Origin: Gonapodya sp. JEL0774
Taxonomy: Eukaryota > Monoblepharomycota > Monoblepharidomycetes > Monoblepharidales > Gonapodyaceae
Length of the DNA: 64,000 bases
Assembly (NCBI GenBank): GCA_027604505.1
Contig: JADIIX010000061.1
Span: forward strand, 1,382 to 65,381
Direction of reading: 5' to 3'
The first letter of the stretch is position 1, and each line of letters opens with the position of its first letter. Below the pieces are notes generated by a model. It did no database searches. It saw only the letters and a program-made list of their open reading frames with translations, and had not been told where the DNA came from. Both the position numbers and the translations under genes were made by a program. Of this stretch, positions 10,766 to 24,348 are shown piece by piece.

Positions 10766-13700
10766 ATGGACGATTCACGTCACGAACACATATTCGGACA
10801 CCCTCATTCTACTCGATCCCTATCTCCTGTTTCCACGTGCGACTACGATAGGGCGGCGACTGTCTCGGATCTTTTGGAAGCCATCAGGAGACTCGCGGGA
10901 AAGACCACCCAACGACAAGAGGCCATCGATTCCCTCCTACAGAAAATTTCTTCGACCGACTTGACGAGCAAACAATGGAGGGATGTGGTCTCTACGTTTG
11001 TCACAATTATCATGAAAGAGCGGGACTCGCTCACGAAGTGAGTGCATGCCCTGCAGATCACTGTGATCCACTGTCTCCGTCTGTCCAACATTTTAATTTA
11101 CCATTCCATTCAATGCCCGGAAGAGCCCTCACGAGTCAAACGAGTAAGAACAACACATCTTCCACATCCAAATCCATAAACAGCCTGATGAAATCAACTA
11201 AGGATTTCCGACTTGTGTTGTCGATGGGCATGGAACGAACTCTGGAGCCTTTCGACCGCACGCTGGTCTTCGCGGTGTTAACTCACGTGCGGGAGTTGTT
11301 GCTGGATACCAATCACGATGTTGTCGGGCCTTTAGCGGGGAACTATTGTCGACTTTTGAGAGAGATAGTGGTAAGTGAAGACCCGAACGTGACCGCATCC
11401 AAGGCCGCTCCTGACCACCGTCATTCTGTGTTTGCATGGCCTGGCATATTTGAATTGACCAACATATGAGACATATCCAGGCATACGCTTGCGATTCACA
11501 GACTCGCAATGGCTTGAAGTAGTGGACACGATTTCCCAGTGAGCCGTCTCGTCAATGTAACGATTCATCAGCTCAAACATAACCCAGGCGCACCTTCCCC
11601 AGGCATCTGCTAATTCCGCACCCTCCGAGGTCGTCCACTCGTTCGAAGCCTTCCGAAGATCTGGACCTCGCGAAAGCCCTCTCGTTCCTTTTGATCGCAA
11701 CGCCCAGGGTGCATCAACATGCGAGAATGCTGAGGGAACTTTTTGATCGGTTGACGGCTGGAATGCGCGGGGAGACGGCCGCGATGGGACAGGTCATCTC
11801 CGCGGCCACGTGGTTTGCGGGAGAAACTGCGCCAGACGCTCTTGAAGAGGTGGTTGTTGCAAGTTCATCCGTGTCCTTTTCCTCTCTTGAGTTGGATCAT
11901 CCATGTTGATGAACATCACGTTGCGCTGTTTCCCAGACTCTGCGTTTCCTGCTCAGTCTTGCACAAAGATTTCTTCCCTTTTGGGACACAAACAAGCGCG
12001 AGAGCAGCAGAGTTCACCATATTTACTTGTACCGCTTGCTTTTGATAATCCACGCCTCGTGGAAGGAAACAGGGGGCGAAGATTCGGACCTGGAGTGCAC
12101 GTTCATGGACTTTCAAAGTTCAGCGTGGGAACTTATCGAGCGGGAAATGAATACAGGCAAGGCTTGGAATATTCAAATCGCAGATGTTCGCTTCGACAAG
12201 GCCGGTTCTGACGGGACCGTTCCCATGCTTGGTAAGCTCTGTCATTGTCGCGATAGACTCACCTGCAACTCCATCTCTTACTCCGTCAGGTTCTGCATCC
12301 GTCCTTGCGTCTCGTTCCCATCTTCAGCTGGCACGATCACTCCTGATATTCTTGGTGGAACATCCCCAGGACAATGTGATGGTTGACACGGACCCCCTTT
12401 CTCGTCTGCTGAGGATGATCACTACATCATCTTCCAGAGACGCCCGCATCCACGGACTGCAGCTGCTTCATTTTCTCAGTGCGAAGATCCGAGACCATCG
12501 GTCGATCGCACAGAGATTATTGCAGAGCCTTGAAAGCTTTGTCGACTGTCTCAAAGGTGGAGATGCCGATATGCAATGGTGGTTGATGGCGACGATAGGA
12601 TGTCTCTTGGCCGGTGTCGGAAAAGAGATGGCCCTTGGCAAACGTGACACTGTCCGAAAATGTTGGAGCTTAGTAGGTGGCCCGAACCTTCACATCCGAT
12701 GCTCAATTTACCCTTTTGCATTCCCAAGGCTTTGCACCACTTATCACATCCAGTGACAATTGCGCCATCACTATCGCTTCTTCGCATTCTGATCATCTCT
12801 GATATTATCGTCGATGAGGTGATGTGCTGCTCCTTGAACTATTGTGGATGTTCTTTCTCTCTGATTGACGGGACGCTGTTCTTCTCACATCAAGGATTTG
12901 CAATCATGTGTTGAGGAAACTCTGGCAGCTTTTGTTAATGTCAAGTTTGAGAATGATCTTGGTATCGCTGTCACATTTGTTGGTTCCTTGATTCGTCGAA
13001 TTGGTCGCGCGGATCTGCAGTATCGAGCTCCGCTGGATATCCAACTGACGCATCTTCACGGTTTATTCTCCAAGTTTACGTGCAACCATATCACAAGTTT
13101 GTTTCAAGTATCAACTGTGCAAAACCCATGGACGAGGCTGTCGACACTCGATGTAGCAGGTGCCGCTTCAGGGCGGGAAGATTGCGATCTCTTCGGAACC
13201 GGTAATGACGTTTGGCTTGCCCCGGGAGTGATTATGTCTGAAGAATTTGCCATTAATTGGAGGCTTGAAGAGGTTGAAGGTCTTCTGCTGCGAATTGCCG
13301 GTTGTCACGACTCAGTCATTGAAGACAAAAAGGCAGTTGATAAAGAGGACCGTCGATTCAGTCTTGATCTCGGAGACGCTCACACCAGGGGAATTCTGGA
13401 ATCAGTAGACGCCGCTTTGAACGATCTCTCCTCGGAAGTTAGTAGATCGCCATATCCTTCTTCGGATAGCAAAAAATTAAGAGAGCTGGAGAGTCATAAC
13501 GAAAGCGCCCTGCATAATTTTGTTGTTCTTACTATTTTGGAAACAGTGGTCGTTTGCTACACATCGAATCCGGAGTTGTCAGCTCCTCGTATATCACGAA
13601 TCGCAGTTCTTCTGGAGCGCATTCTCAACGGTTTTCGATCAACAGTTTCTGAAGGAGTGTCCATGGACAAGATGAATCTATTATATTGTTTCGAGATTTG

Positions 13701-16700
13701 TCGACTGAGACTGAAAGCTTCGGCCAATCCATATGCAGGAAGCTTCTGCTATCCAGACAGTCGGGCCGTCCATCGACCTGATCGAAAACTACAAACCCTT
13801 CCAGCAAATGCAAAAGTGGCTCCTGCATTGGCCGAGCTTTCTCGAAGCGTGTTGGATCAGTTTTCCACCGCTGATGACTCTCCTGTTAGTTTGGGAAAGA
13901 GGAAACGACTTGATGATGACTTTGACGAGGGCCGTACCATAACAAACAATACAAAGGCAATAGGGTTTGGAGTCGTAATTGAACATTTGTACCCAGGAAT
14001 ATCTCTCGGGAACGATGGAGTAGCACTCACCGAGGTGGTTGCTTTCAGCGTTTTAGCCTCAATACCTCTCAAAGATCTCAGTGACACCAGTGCTGATTCA
14101 TCAGTGGAACTAATTTTGAGATTGTTGATCCCCACTTCACCGGAGCGAATTTACATCTCTTTGGAAGCATGCGGAGCGCTAGAAATTTACAACGATCGAA
14201 TTTCAATCGATGCACGGAAGAAGATTCTGGAGGATTTTACCGTCAGTTGATAGATCAGAGTCCAGTGACCAAGCACTTATCATCTCATCACTGCCTGACA
14301 TCTTCTCCTCTTGTTTGCACTCTAGCATTGGTTTTCCAGAAAAGATTTCCAAAGTAATCAAGGAGCGTTGGCGCTCTCTGTTCGTGCTGTAAGTCTGCTA
14401 CTCCAAGGAGCAGACCCGGCATTCCTCGGAGAAGAATTGAGTGATTTCTTCATGTACTTCCAACACCCGAATATCCGCCAAGACATACATCGTACCCCAT
14501 TGCTGGAGCTAGCATCCTTTTTTGCCTTCACTTGTCGGCTGGGGCCATTTGGTAAAAACTTACAAGAGCCCAAGAACCCGAGAGATGCTCTCTCGGATCT
14601 TCTTCTTTGTGATATTTTGATTGTTCGATTGAAAGCAGCGGAATTCGTGGGAGAGGTTTTTGTGGGCGAAAAGCTGGACCAGTATCCCAATATCTACCAA
14701 ACCCTCGTAAACCCATTCTATCGAAATGGCTCGACAAACTATGCTCATCCCTTGCACTGTGTTAATCTATGGTGAGACAAGTTGGTCAAGTTCGCGAGTG
14801 CCATTCTCAGTCTGTTGTTTGGGTAGTCGCATCTTTCTATATTTGGCACTCGCGAGCCACGTCGTGCTCCCCGAAGCTGTGTTTCACCTCATCATCGCGG
14901 CATCAACGACATCCGCAATTGCTGCCATTGCTGCTCGGTGCTTGCGGCGGCTGGCAATGCGGTATGGTTTCACAACCGCAGAGTCATTATTCCGGCAACT
15001 CAAGAAAGGCGTGCTCTCAAGATGGGTTTCTTCATCTCGAAAGATAGCCGAGTTTCCTTGGAGAGTGCTGGGCTACTCCTCACAGCGTGGGTTTCTTCAG
15101 GTGAGCTCCCTGACCGTCAGGTGGGTATTTCGAAGGTCTGAGCATCCCCACGTTTCTTCAGTCGGAAATGCAGGATATTGTGGCACACTACGTCCTTTCA
15201 AATCGTCTGAGCGAACTCGAGGAGACTTTTTCGGAGCTGGCATTTTCTGAGGCGGAGATTTTAAGCCAGTCGTTCCATGTCGTATTGGCGTACCTTTTGC
15301 CTTGCTACTTCATGACGCCAGGCAGTCTTGAGAAAGTGACGCAAATTGTTCAGTCTCTCAGAGACACTCTCGGAACTGCTGAGTTTGACAAGCAAATGAC
15401 ACAAAATATAGATGCGATCGTGCAGGTAGGTAAACATGCTAATACTCTCACGAGTGATGCACCTAATGCTATACTAGTAATCAGGAGCTTGTTTTGACAT
15501 GCGGCTTGCCTCCCGCGACCACACGCAAACTGTTCCTAAACAGTCCACAGTTAATCCAGCTCTTCGAAGAACTTGTGCCTTCGAACCAGTTTTTGATCGA
15601 TCCAGAGTTGGTGGGCGTTTCAAGACCGATATACCCATTGCAGGCTGTGCTGTTGGCGGTTGAGCATTGCGCCAAGGTAACGTTTTATTGCTCACATCAT
15701 CAACTGGCAGTTGACGATTTTCATCATACAGTTGGAGAAAAACGACCAAAGCGTTTCTGAGTACTTCAAACTTAATCGCCTCTACCAATGTTTTCAGAAT
15801 CTTCATATGAGTATTTCTTGCTCGAGAATCGCGATTGAAGCCGAAAGGCATTTAATCGCATATGCTCTCCTGATTGTCCTCTCCAGTGATCGATTATGGC
15901 ATCACCAGGCGTTACTTCGTTACACTCTGTCAAATTTGGTTACATTCACCAAATCCGATGATCTATCCCCGCTCTGCATGAGAATGATTTCAGCAATACT
16001 CGATAGTGTGAAGTCTTCGGAGGAGCCCAGAGCATCCATTGATGGGGTCGTAATCTCGTTGGTGCAGCAGCGACTATTCGATGGGAATCGAGTGCGTGAG
16101 GCTAGTGGACACTTGAGCTTGATCGTTCGCGGACTCTTAGATTCAAGTCTTGTTGGAATGGGTACTTGGAAGAGAATTCGCATGTTCCTGGAAGCAGCGT
16201 CTGAGTTCCCCAACAATGCAACCCTCTTGGATGACGTTAGGAGTCGCTTGATGGAGGAAGACTCATCTGAAATTTTCTTGGGAGAACTTGAAATCGCGGC
16301 TTTGAACCCGGCATATCCCGAGTCAGCTCTCACTTTCGCTCTCCGTTCCGCCCGACATGCAGTTCTCAGTTCTCACCCTGATGTAATTAGGGATGCAGTT
16401 CCTATTACCCGAAACCTGATCAAAATAGCTGCTAGTTCCCGCTCTCTTTCGGAGGATGGACGTCAGCTTCTCGGCTCCATTATCGCGAGTTTGAGTCCTC
16501 ATATTGATTGCAGAGATGCCCTTGTTTTGGAGCAACTTGCAAATCGGTCATCAAGTCCTCTTCTAATTGATGCATCCGACCCCGTGAAAGCGTCGTGGTC
16601 GTTTGTTTTGGCAGATCTAATGGACACGGCACTGGGCACGGAACCTCACGTCGCTGCGGTCGCAGCATCGGTTCTGCGGAAGATTCTCCACACAACCGAA

Positions 16701-19700
16701 GGCTCGAGGGCAGTGCACGATGCCAACCTTGATGACGAATATGATTTTGCGGAATTGTTCACAAGCACAAGGGATGGCCGGACACGAGAAAGTTCGTTAC
16801 AAGTAGAAGACTCGTTCAACGTATGGGACAGTGCTTCGAAGTCATACCAACAGTGGCTCGTTGATGTGGGAAAGCACACGAGCGGTTTGACGGATGACAT
16901 AATACTTCGCTCTCTGCCTCCTGTATACGAAGTGAACCCATCATTGGTTAAGACTCTTCTCGATGTGAGCGTGTGGACTTCGCTCAGGGCCGACAAAATG
17001 ACGACCACTAGAAGACTCCAGAACTTGACATCTCAGTTCAATAAGATTTTCGGTTGTGCGAAGGAGCAATTGCCTGACGCTGTGAATGACCTGCTTGATA
17101 TTCTCCTATTCCTTCGTAGGCAAACCTGCTCGAATGCAGGTGTTCGGGAAGGCCGTGAGTCAAAGGAGAGACATCTCCACTTGTTCATCGATATTTGTTA
17201 GTATGCTCGTCACCTGACCCAACTTTCTCATCCAGATATGATACTCAAGTTTGATTATCTGGCAGCTTCCACGGCTGCTCTAACCTCAAAAATGCCACCT
17301 GCAGTGTCTTTGATGTTGTTTGAAATATATGCAGATCAGAGTGGTATTTACGGGAACGACCTCGAGGAAATCGAGGCCGGACTACGTGGATATATGATGG
17401 ATGTATTCAAGCATCTCGATCGCGACACCTTTGATGCTCTCAACGTTGGCTTTGGGACTCAAGACATATCGTTGAAGTTGGAGCATGATCAAGAATGGCT
17501 CACAAACCTGGCATTCAGTGAGTCGATGATAGCTTCCGCATCTCAAGTGCCAGCGCAGTTCGGTATTGCAAAGTCTCTTCGAAATCTCGGACTCTTTGCG
17601 ACTTTAAACGAGTTCTTGAGACACGATCAGGTATTCTTGGAATCTACACACGAGCTTCAAAGCGAGGCAGCCTGGAGAAATGGGCAATGGGATTTCAACG
17701 TAGTCGCAAGTCCAGAAAATTTGTCTCGGAATGTTCGAATTTACCAATCACTGAAGTTATTTTGCGGTTCTGAGGCATCCACAGACGGGGTTGATCAGGA
17801 TTATTCTCATATCATGAGTCTCAAGGCTCACATTTTCGAAGATGCCATTCGTCGCTATTTTACTCTTCCGGAACTTCTCACTGAGAATATTGTACCATTG
17901 GAGGCGGTAGAATTGTTTGACACTATTCGGGATCCAGGATTGACAAGCATTTCAATACTCAGGTGGGACGCCCGACGGACTGCAATGTCGCAGCACTGGG
18001 AGTTCGGAAAAGGCGTTGAGCCTGTTTTACAAGCCAGGTAAGAATCTTTTGTGTGATTGTAATATTTGTGAACTGAATGATCCAAGCTCTCCATTTCTAC
18101 AGAACAACACTTCTGCGCACGGCAATCCGACGCCAGCCTAATGAGCAAGCCAGAATAGAATTAACGCAGTCGCTCACACGGCACTTATTTCTCGCAACCC
18201 GACTGGCGCGAAAAGCTGGTGTGATGCAAACGGCCTTGAACAATTTGTCCGTGCTGCAGAGTAACCTGACATCGGAATCGCGATCGCCAGCGGATATCGT
18301 GAGGATCGCCGAGTTTGCTCGAGAAGACGCCAAGTGCTGGGCAGCTTTCGGGCAGAGACTGTTGGCGATAAAGAAACTTCGCCATCAAATTGCTTGGATC
18401 CTTTCCCTCGCGGAGAAGGGACTGGATTTTACAGCATCGGAACCATCAGAACCTTCTCTGGCGCTTGCACGACTGTATAGACTGCTGGGTCGCTTTATTG
18501 GTGTGGAACGGCTTGAACGTGCGACTGAAGTGATTGATAATTATCTGTCCGGTGCCACTGCTCTCCACGATCCCGCCAACGTGGGTTCCTTCAAAGAACT
18601 GGCTGGCTATGCGGATAACCACTATGTGAGCTCCATCGAGACCAAACTGCTCGAAGAAACCTCTAATCTTTTGAGCGAGAAGAACGAGGAATTGGCCAGG
18701 TATTTCACTGCGTTGAAATGAGATCTGACTTCCTAATGTGCGAATGTTTCTCACAAATTCTGTAGTCTGAAGGATCAGCTCCGTCTTCTCACCAACCGCA
18801 ATGACCCGTTGTACCGGAGTTTGGAATCTGCTCGCAGGCGTACCGAAATGCAATTGGAGAATGACAAAGCTGAAGTCGCAAGATTGATGGAGGAACGTGA
18901 AAAGTGAGTAAGCTCGCGCCACTCTCCGCAGCTCCCACAAGCGTCTTAATTTTGCACATATCTGGCAGTTTCTTGATTCATGCTGTCGAAAATTATCTAA
19001 AAGTTTTGCAGTTAGGCGCTTCAGAGCGGTACAATCAAGTGGTCTTTCGACTGTCTTCCCTTTGGCTCGCTAACAGCGACGATTTAACCACCAATGAGGC
19101 AGTTGCTTCTCACATCGGATCTGTACCGTCGTGGAAGTTTGTCGAGCTCGTTCATCAATTGTCAGCCCATCTCGGTCGCTCCACTGGTACTGAGGGCAAC
19201 AATTTGTTTCAAGAAGTCCTGTACAACCTGCTCGAGCGCCTAGCCATGGAGCATCCTCACCACACATTGCCCATAATATTTGCACTTCGGAATAGCAGCT
19301 CGGTAGATCCCACAACTGCAGCATCCAATCGATCTCGCCGGGAAGCAGGTACCGGTAGATCTTACGAGGCCCAGATGATTCTCGACCAGATCCGTGGCTC
19401 GTCACCAGACGGCACCAAGCGAATTGTGGAGCTCGACGCTGTTTTGAGTGGCTATATTGAACTCGCGGACAAGAAAATCAGCAAAGACACTCACCGAAAG
19501 ACGCTTCCCCTTCAAGGAATGAGGCTCATGTCTTTGAAAGATCTCTCGTACTGTGCATTAGTGACAAAGGATTTTCCACTGGATCCGTCAGGTGGATATG
19601 AAGACGTCGTTACCGTGCAACGTTTCAAGTCGGAAGCAACCTTGGTGGGAGGTATCACAGTCCCAAAAAAGGTAAGGGCACAGGTTGTGGTATATACAAT

Positions 19701-21197
19701 TATTTGTGCATCATAATCACCTGTTCTATGCTCTTGAAGATTGAATGTCTTGGCAGCGATGGACGGTTGTATCCACAGCTTGTGAAAGGAAACGAGGATG
19801 TCAGACAAGACGCCGGTACTGAATCTCAGCTCCTCGCTGACGTTTCTGACCCTTAATTTACTAACCATTTTGCTATCACATTTTGGACTCAGTTCTTTCC
19901 CGCATATTCAAGGTCGTAGATCGTCTGCTTAAACGGAACAACACGACACGCGCGCGGGGTCTGTCTATTCGCACATACAAAGTACTTCCCCTCACTCAAA
20001 ATAGCGGTATTCTCGAGTGGGTCAACAATACCCGCCCTATTGGCGACTGCATGTTGGAGTTGCATGCTAAGTATAATGCAGGTGACATGCCCCCAATCGA
20101 GGCCAGGAAGCGGATGCAAGAGGAGCATGCACGGAAGGGTGCCAGCACGGAAAGCAAGACCAAGGTGTTTGACGGTATCCTGGCAAAGTTCAGACCTGCA
20201 TTCAAGTACTTTTTCATGGAACGGTGGTGGAAGCCCCAAGAGTGGTGAGCTTATTTTTTTTTATTTTTTTTTTCGAGTTTCCTGCTCTGCTGTGCAGAAC
20301 CAGAATCGTTTTTTGTCTAGGTTTGATCATCGACAATCGTACATCAAATCCTGTGCTACCATGTCGGTAAGTCTACGTCATAGCGTCTAGAGTTTTCGCG
20401 GAAGTGGATACGTTCATCTCTCTCTTCTATTCTCAACAGATCGTCGGTTGGCTCATGGGTCTCGGGGACCGACACACTCAAAACATTCTTCTGGACACAT
20501 CCACTGCCGAACTTATTCACATAGACTTTGGGATCGCATTCGAGTTTGGAAAACTCCTCTCTACGCCGGAGCTTGTGCCATTCCGACTGACACAGGATAT
20601 GGTTGACGGCATGGGAGTCACGGGTGTAGAAGGAACCTTCCGCAAAACTTGCGAGGAAGTGCTTCGCCTGCTTCGAAGTGAAGCCGCGAGCTACATGCTT
20701 GTTACCGTACTTGATGTATTCCGATACGACCCACTTCAAAGATGGTGAGTTGTTTGTGGTTATTTTATGATCCTTCGGTTATCTGAATGGCTTCTGAATC
20801 TGTGAACGACTTTGTGCAAACAGGACAATTGCCAAGTCCAAGGCTCGCCGCGTACGTAATCTGGACGATAACGACGGGGGTGCTGAGTACAACAGTCCAT
20901 CGGCCTCAACATCACGACGTGGCGCGCATGCTGTGACGGCTACCTCCACTGGCTCGTCGCTGAGTCGGTCTCAATCGGGAACCGAGAGTAACAAGGAGGC
21001 AGAGCGATGTCTAACGGTGGTGAAATCGAAACTTGCCAACCACGTGAGCGTTCACTGTACTGTCAACGAGTTGGTTCAGACTGCCACCAGCAGGGAGCTT
21101 CTCGCATTGATGTTTCCGGTGGGTGAATCGATTGAGCTGACGCATGCTACACACCGCATCTGACATAATCCAACAGGGCTGGCAACCTTTTGTGTGA
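10766..21197 (+). CDS. TEL1: ATM/Tel1 PIKK-family DNA-damage checkpoint kinase
   Basis: Tel1/ATM senses double-strand breaks through the MRN complex and maintains telomeres. The gene spans 10.4 kb with about 25 introns, and the protein is roughly 2,900 residues, a normal size. The N-terminus carries a TAN-like segment (about 11475-11530 with [17 protein letters not shown]) and long alpha-solenoid follows. The FAT domain lies near 17.2-19.2 kb. The kinase is unmistakable: [12 protein letters not shown] at 19.66-19.77 kb, [17 protein letters not shown], catalytic [45 protein letters not shown], and a C-terminal FATC ending LMFPGWQPFV across the last intron (21119-21176). Secure introns include 19672-19739, 19816-19892, 20245-20320, 20367-20439 and 20745-20823. 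Four junctions need AAG and one (11371-11470) probably GAG. The junctions between 14.70 and 14.85 kb are not resolved. ATG 10766 precedes the first helical segment. Confidence 0.93.
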
Positions 21198-21422
21198 ATG
21201 CTCAGTGACAGCTCAATTTTGCTCACTTTCGCATGTAACAAGTGATACCTCTAAGCATACCATCATGTACATAAAATGAAAATACCGAACTGCATCTAGA
21301 ACGTTTTGTGTCTGTCGGGAACTTCTAGTAAAGAGACAGTACTACAGAATAGAGACAGATTTTGTCGATTTCGGGCTTGTCGATTTGTGTTATACGAAGA
21401 ACACCCATCCTCTTTCCCGAGA

Positions 21423-22410
21423 ATGAATCGCGAACAAGCTCTTTCACGATTATTTTCGTCCCTTTCTCTGACTGGTACTTGCCATCGCCCGTTTTGGGGA
21501 AGTCGCAAGGTCGTGGCTGTCCTTCCATCTGCGTTCACGGGTCCCTGTCCCCGCTCATTCAGCAGCGTCAACTCCAGCATCACTCCCTCTAATCCCCTTG
21601 CAAAACTTTCCGCTTTCGCATCTTCATCAAATGCTCTGTCTGTTGGATCGCTGATCCGAGATTGGCATCAAGTCAAGTCTGCTGGACCATTTGCTAACCA
21701 GGCCCGGACAAAGTACCACAAAGCCCGCGTGGTGATGAAAAGGCATTGTCCGCATTGTGTGGTGACAACGAGGAAACAGTGAGTTTTCCGATGAACGTCA
21801 AATCCTTTGATGGAATGATCGTGAAGATATTATTTTCACTTTGACCCCTCCTCTCAGATATGCCCTTGTAGTCTGCCGTGCCCATCCTGAACACAACCAA
21901 CGGGCCACGTTGCAACCTATGCGTGCTCGCCGTTGGCCGGCTCAATCGTGGACGGACCGGCACGCCAAGTCCGTGGCCGATGATTATGCCAAGGACTTTG
22001 AGGCCTTGGCGGCGCGCAAACTCGCGCTTCTGGAGTGGCAGAACAGAGTAGAGACAGAGAAGCGTGCTGAGATTGCTGCGAGACTGAGCGGGAACCTGCG
22101 GATTCCAGGGGTCAATGATGTCGAACAGTCACAGAGCGGAACTGAAATAGAAGGAACGTGGATATCGGACACTGTAGCCGACATTCCACCCGCCGAACCC
22201 GTCGATGAGGTCCCAACTTCTCGGCGACCGCTCATTGCCGGGCGCGTTCCTGCAGTCCTCGTGCGGTACCAATCTACTAAGTGGAGGGTAGAACCGCCTT
22301 GGAAGCGGGGTGTGAGAAAGGTTGAAATTGCGAGACATCAACGAAGGGTGAAGAGGAAAGAGGAGGAAGTAAAGAAAAAGGATGGGTTCCTTCTCCAGGG
22401 AGGTGTATAG
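21423..22410 (+). CDS. Mitochondrial ribosomal protein bL36m with long C-terminal extension
   Basis: Two exons (21423-21778 and 21858-22410) encode 302 residues. After a Ser-rich, mitochondrial-type N-terminus comes the bL36 core: VVMKRHCPHCVVTTRKQ, continuing across the intron as YALVVCRAHPEHNQRA, with the C-x2-C and C-x4-H zinc ligands. bL36 belongs to the large ribosomal subunit. The bacterial protein is about 38 residues and mitochondrial forms are usually near 100. Here some 175 extra residues follow, with a charged helix (DDYAKDFEALAARKLALLEW) and a basic C-terminus that could bind rRNA or neighbouring proteins. The ATG at 21423 gives a plausible targeting peptide. The core call is firm. 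The role of the extension is unknown. Confidence 0.8.
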
Positions 22411-22578
22411 AGTACCCTCACAGACTTTTCGGGACCGTAGTTGTCGCATTGCATCACCGTAGGCTACGTGGTTAAATGTACTTTCTCTAACGTCAGGAAG
22501 GTTTTCGAAGGTTGGATTGGGTTTTGCGAAGACTGCCCTTTTTGATGAGTGGGACGAATCCGTGAAATCCCTCAGCGC

Positions 22579-23935
22579 ATGCAAACCTTCCCCCACCACC
22601 CCCAATTCAATTCCAGCCATTCCAGCCGAGATCTTCGATTTGCGATACCCGCTCACCCGCGTTCTCTCCCGCCTCTGCGTTCTTCCCAACGATCGCGGTC
22701 CATACTCAATGTCACCACTCAACTCCCTTCGATTTCCTCTACTGTCACTGCGGCCGCTTTCCAAGACCACTTTATGATCGCGGCAGGTCTCAAGAAACGG
22801 AAACGAAAAGTCGTTGCAAAACCGATTCCTGTCGCTGCAAGCACCGCGAGTAGATCATTAAGAACAAAAGCCGATCCGTGTGCCCGATATCTACCTGAAA
22901 ATGGAATTGAGCGCGTGTTAAACCCCATCGTGACTGCTCCCACACTAGCTGAGCGTCTTTCGTTAGTGGAGCGAGGGGGAACTCTGGAGGTCACAGACGT
23001 GACTTGGGACGCGGCTAAGGCCCGGTGTGTAGAACGGCGAGACCACCTGGGAACATGCCCTATTTGTCAAGAAGAGTGGGGGATGAGAGGCCAGGTCGTG
23101 TTGAGCTGCAGTCATCTATTTCATCAGGTGAGCGATCACAGATCGAAGCATCCATTGTTTCCATTCGCCTAATTGCTTTCAAAAGGCGTGCCTCTCCTCG
23201 TACGAACGGCATGTGTCTGCTCCTCGATGCCCACTCTGTCGGATGGAAAACTACACCGCCCGAATCGTTCACCTATCATCGCACGTCAACTTGCATAAAT
23301 CTGCCACTCTTGTGCAATCCATATGGCGTGGTTACCTTGCACGACGAGCGTATCTGATTCACCGGGCCCACAACGCTCCAAGGCATCCTATTCTGCTTCG
23401 AAAATGGCTGGACGAGCGAGCATTGTGCGAATCACGGAGGTTGAGGGAGAAGGTGGAGACAGAGAGGCAAGGACTGATGAAGTTCCTCGCAAAAGTGGAT
23501 GAAGACGTTCAAAAGAGTAGGAAAGAGATTTGGGAATCCATCGAGGCCATGGAAGATGTCTTTGCTGTAGGAGGGACCACCACCAAGCCACAACCTCCTC
23601 CAACCTCAAACGTGCAACCCACTCGCCCTGTCTCTTCCTCAGAAGTCACGTTACCGTCTGGTCATCGAACTTCGGTGCTCCTCTCCACCGCACTTCAGCG
23701 CACCTCCGCGTGTTCAGAGTGTGCCATATGTTTAACCCCACTCCAACTTGCTGCCGCCATCAAATCTGAATACTCGTCTCTGCTGCAGCGCAAAGTGAAA
23801 CCGCTTGTGGTTCTCGATCCGTGTGCGCACGCGTATCACAAACGATGCGTGGAGTCGTTGGAACGCTACTGCGGTGAAGCAGGGAAGAGGTGCCCAATGT
23901 GTAGAGCCGAGTATAAGGATGTAGTCACGATTTGA
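22579..23935 (+). CDS. RNF32-like protein: RING, IQ motif, second RING
   Basis: Exons 22579-23127 and 23186-23935 give about 432 residues. The first RING is CPICQEEWGMRGQVVLSCSH continued as LFHQACLSSYE...CPLC across the intron, which must end in AAG. Next comes an IQ calmodulin-binding motif (LVQSIWRGYLARRAYL) and a coiled helix of Arg/Glu-rich sequence. After a Pro/Thr-rich linker, a second RING-H2 contains CAICLTP...DPCAHAYHKRCVESLE and CPMCRAEY. This RING-IQ-RING order is that of RNF32, an E3-ligase-like protein of motile-cilium species and testis in animals. Its presence fits an organism with flagellated zoospores. The ATG at 22579 is the first in the frame, and the N-terminus is low-complexity. 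The E3 activity and partners are inferred. Confidence 0.85.
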
Positions 23936-24348
23936 CATCAATGGTAGGATGGTCCTGCACTGCAGGAGTTCAGTAAACCAGAATCTTTAAGCAATCGGAG
24001 CCGGAGAGTGATTGCAAGGCACTTCCTGTAAAAAGATAACTGAGAGTTCGGGTGCTGTATGGTGTGTTACGAGTGTCGGATCAATGACCTCTCTTCGCAA
24101 CAAGAAACGGTTCTGATCAGTACTGGTTGCTGTCATGTACACACTCGATGGCACGACTGCAATTTAACTCGCCGATGAAATCCGCAGAATCATTCAACGT
24201 AACTTTTCGATTGGTTTTCTGTTGGGATCATGAGTACATATTATACTACCCCTATCAATGCCGGAACTTCCATGAGACTAAGCACTAAATGTCACTTGAA
24301 TGTACTCAATGTCTTGACGCCGTCCCATACAAACAACAAAGAACAATA
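23936..24348. other. Intergenic region between convergent genes
   Basis: Lies between the 3' ends of the RNF32-like and MAPEG genes. No supported gene; short open frames on the plus strand mirror the MAPEG last exon. Confidence 0.5.

Noticed and set aside
18446-18940. 164-codon minus-strand frame inside TEL1
   Set aside because: Antisense of the FAT-domain exons, which are conserved on the plus strand.
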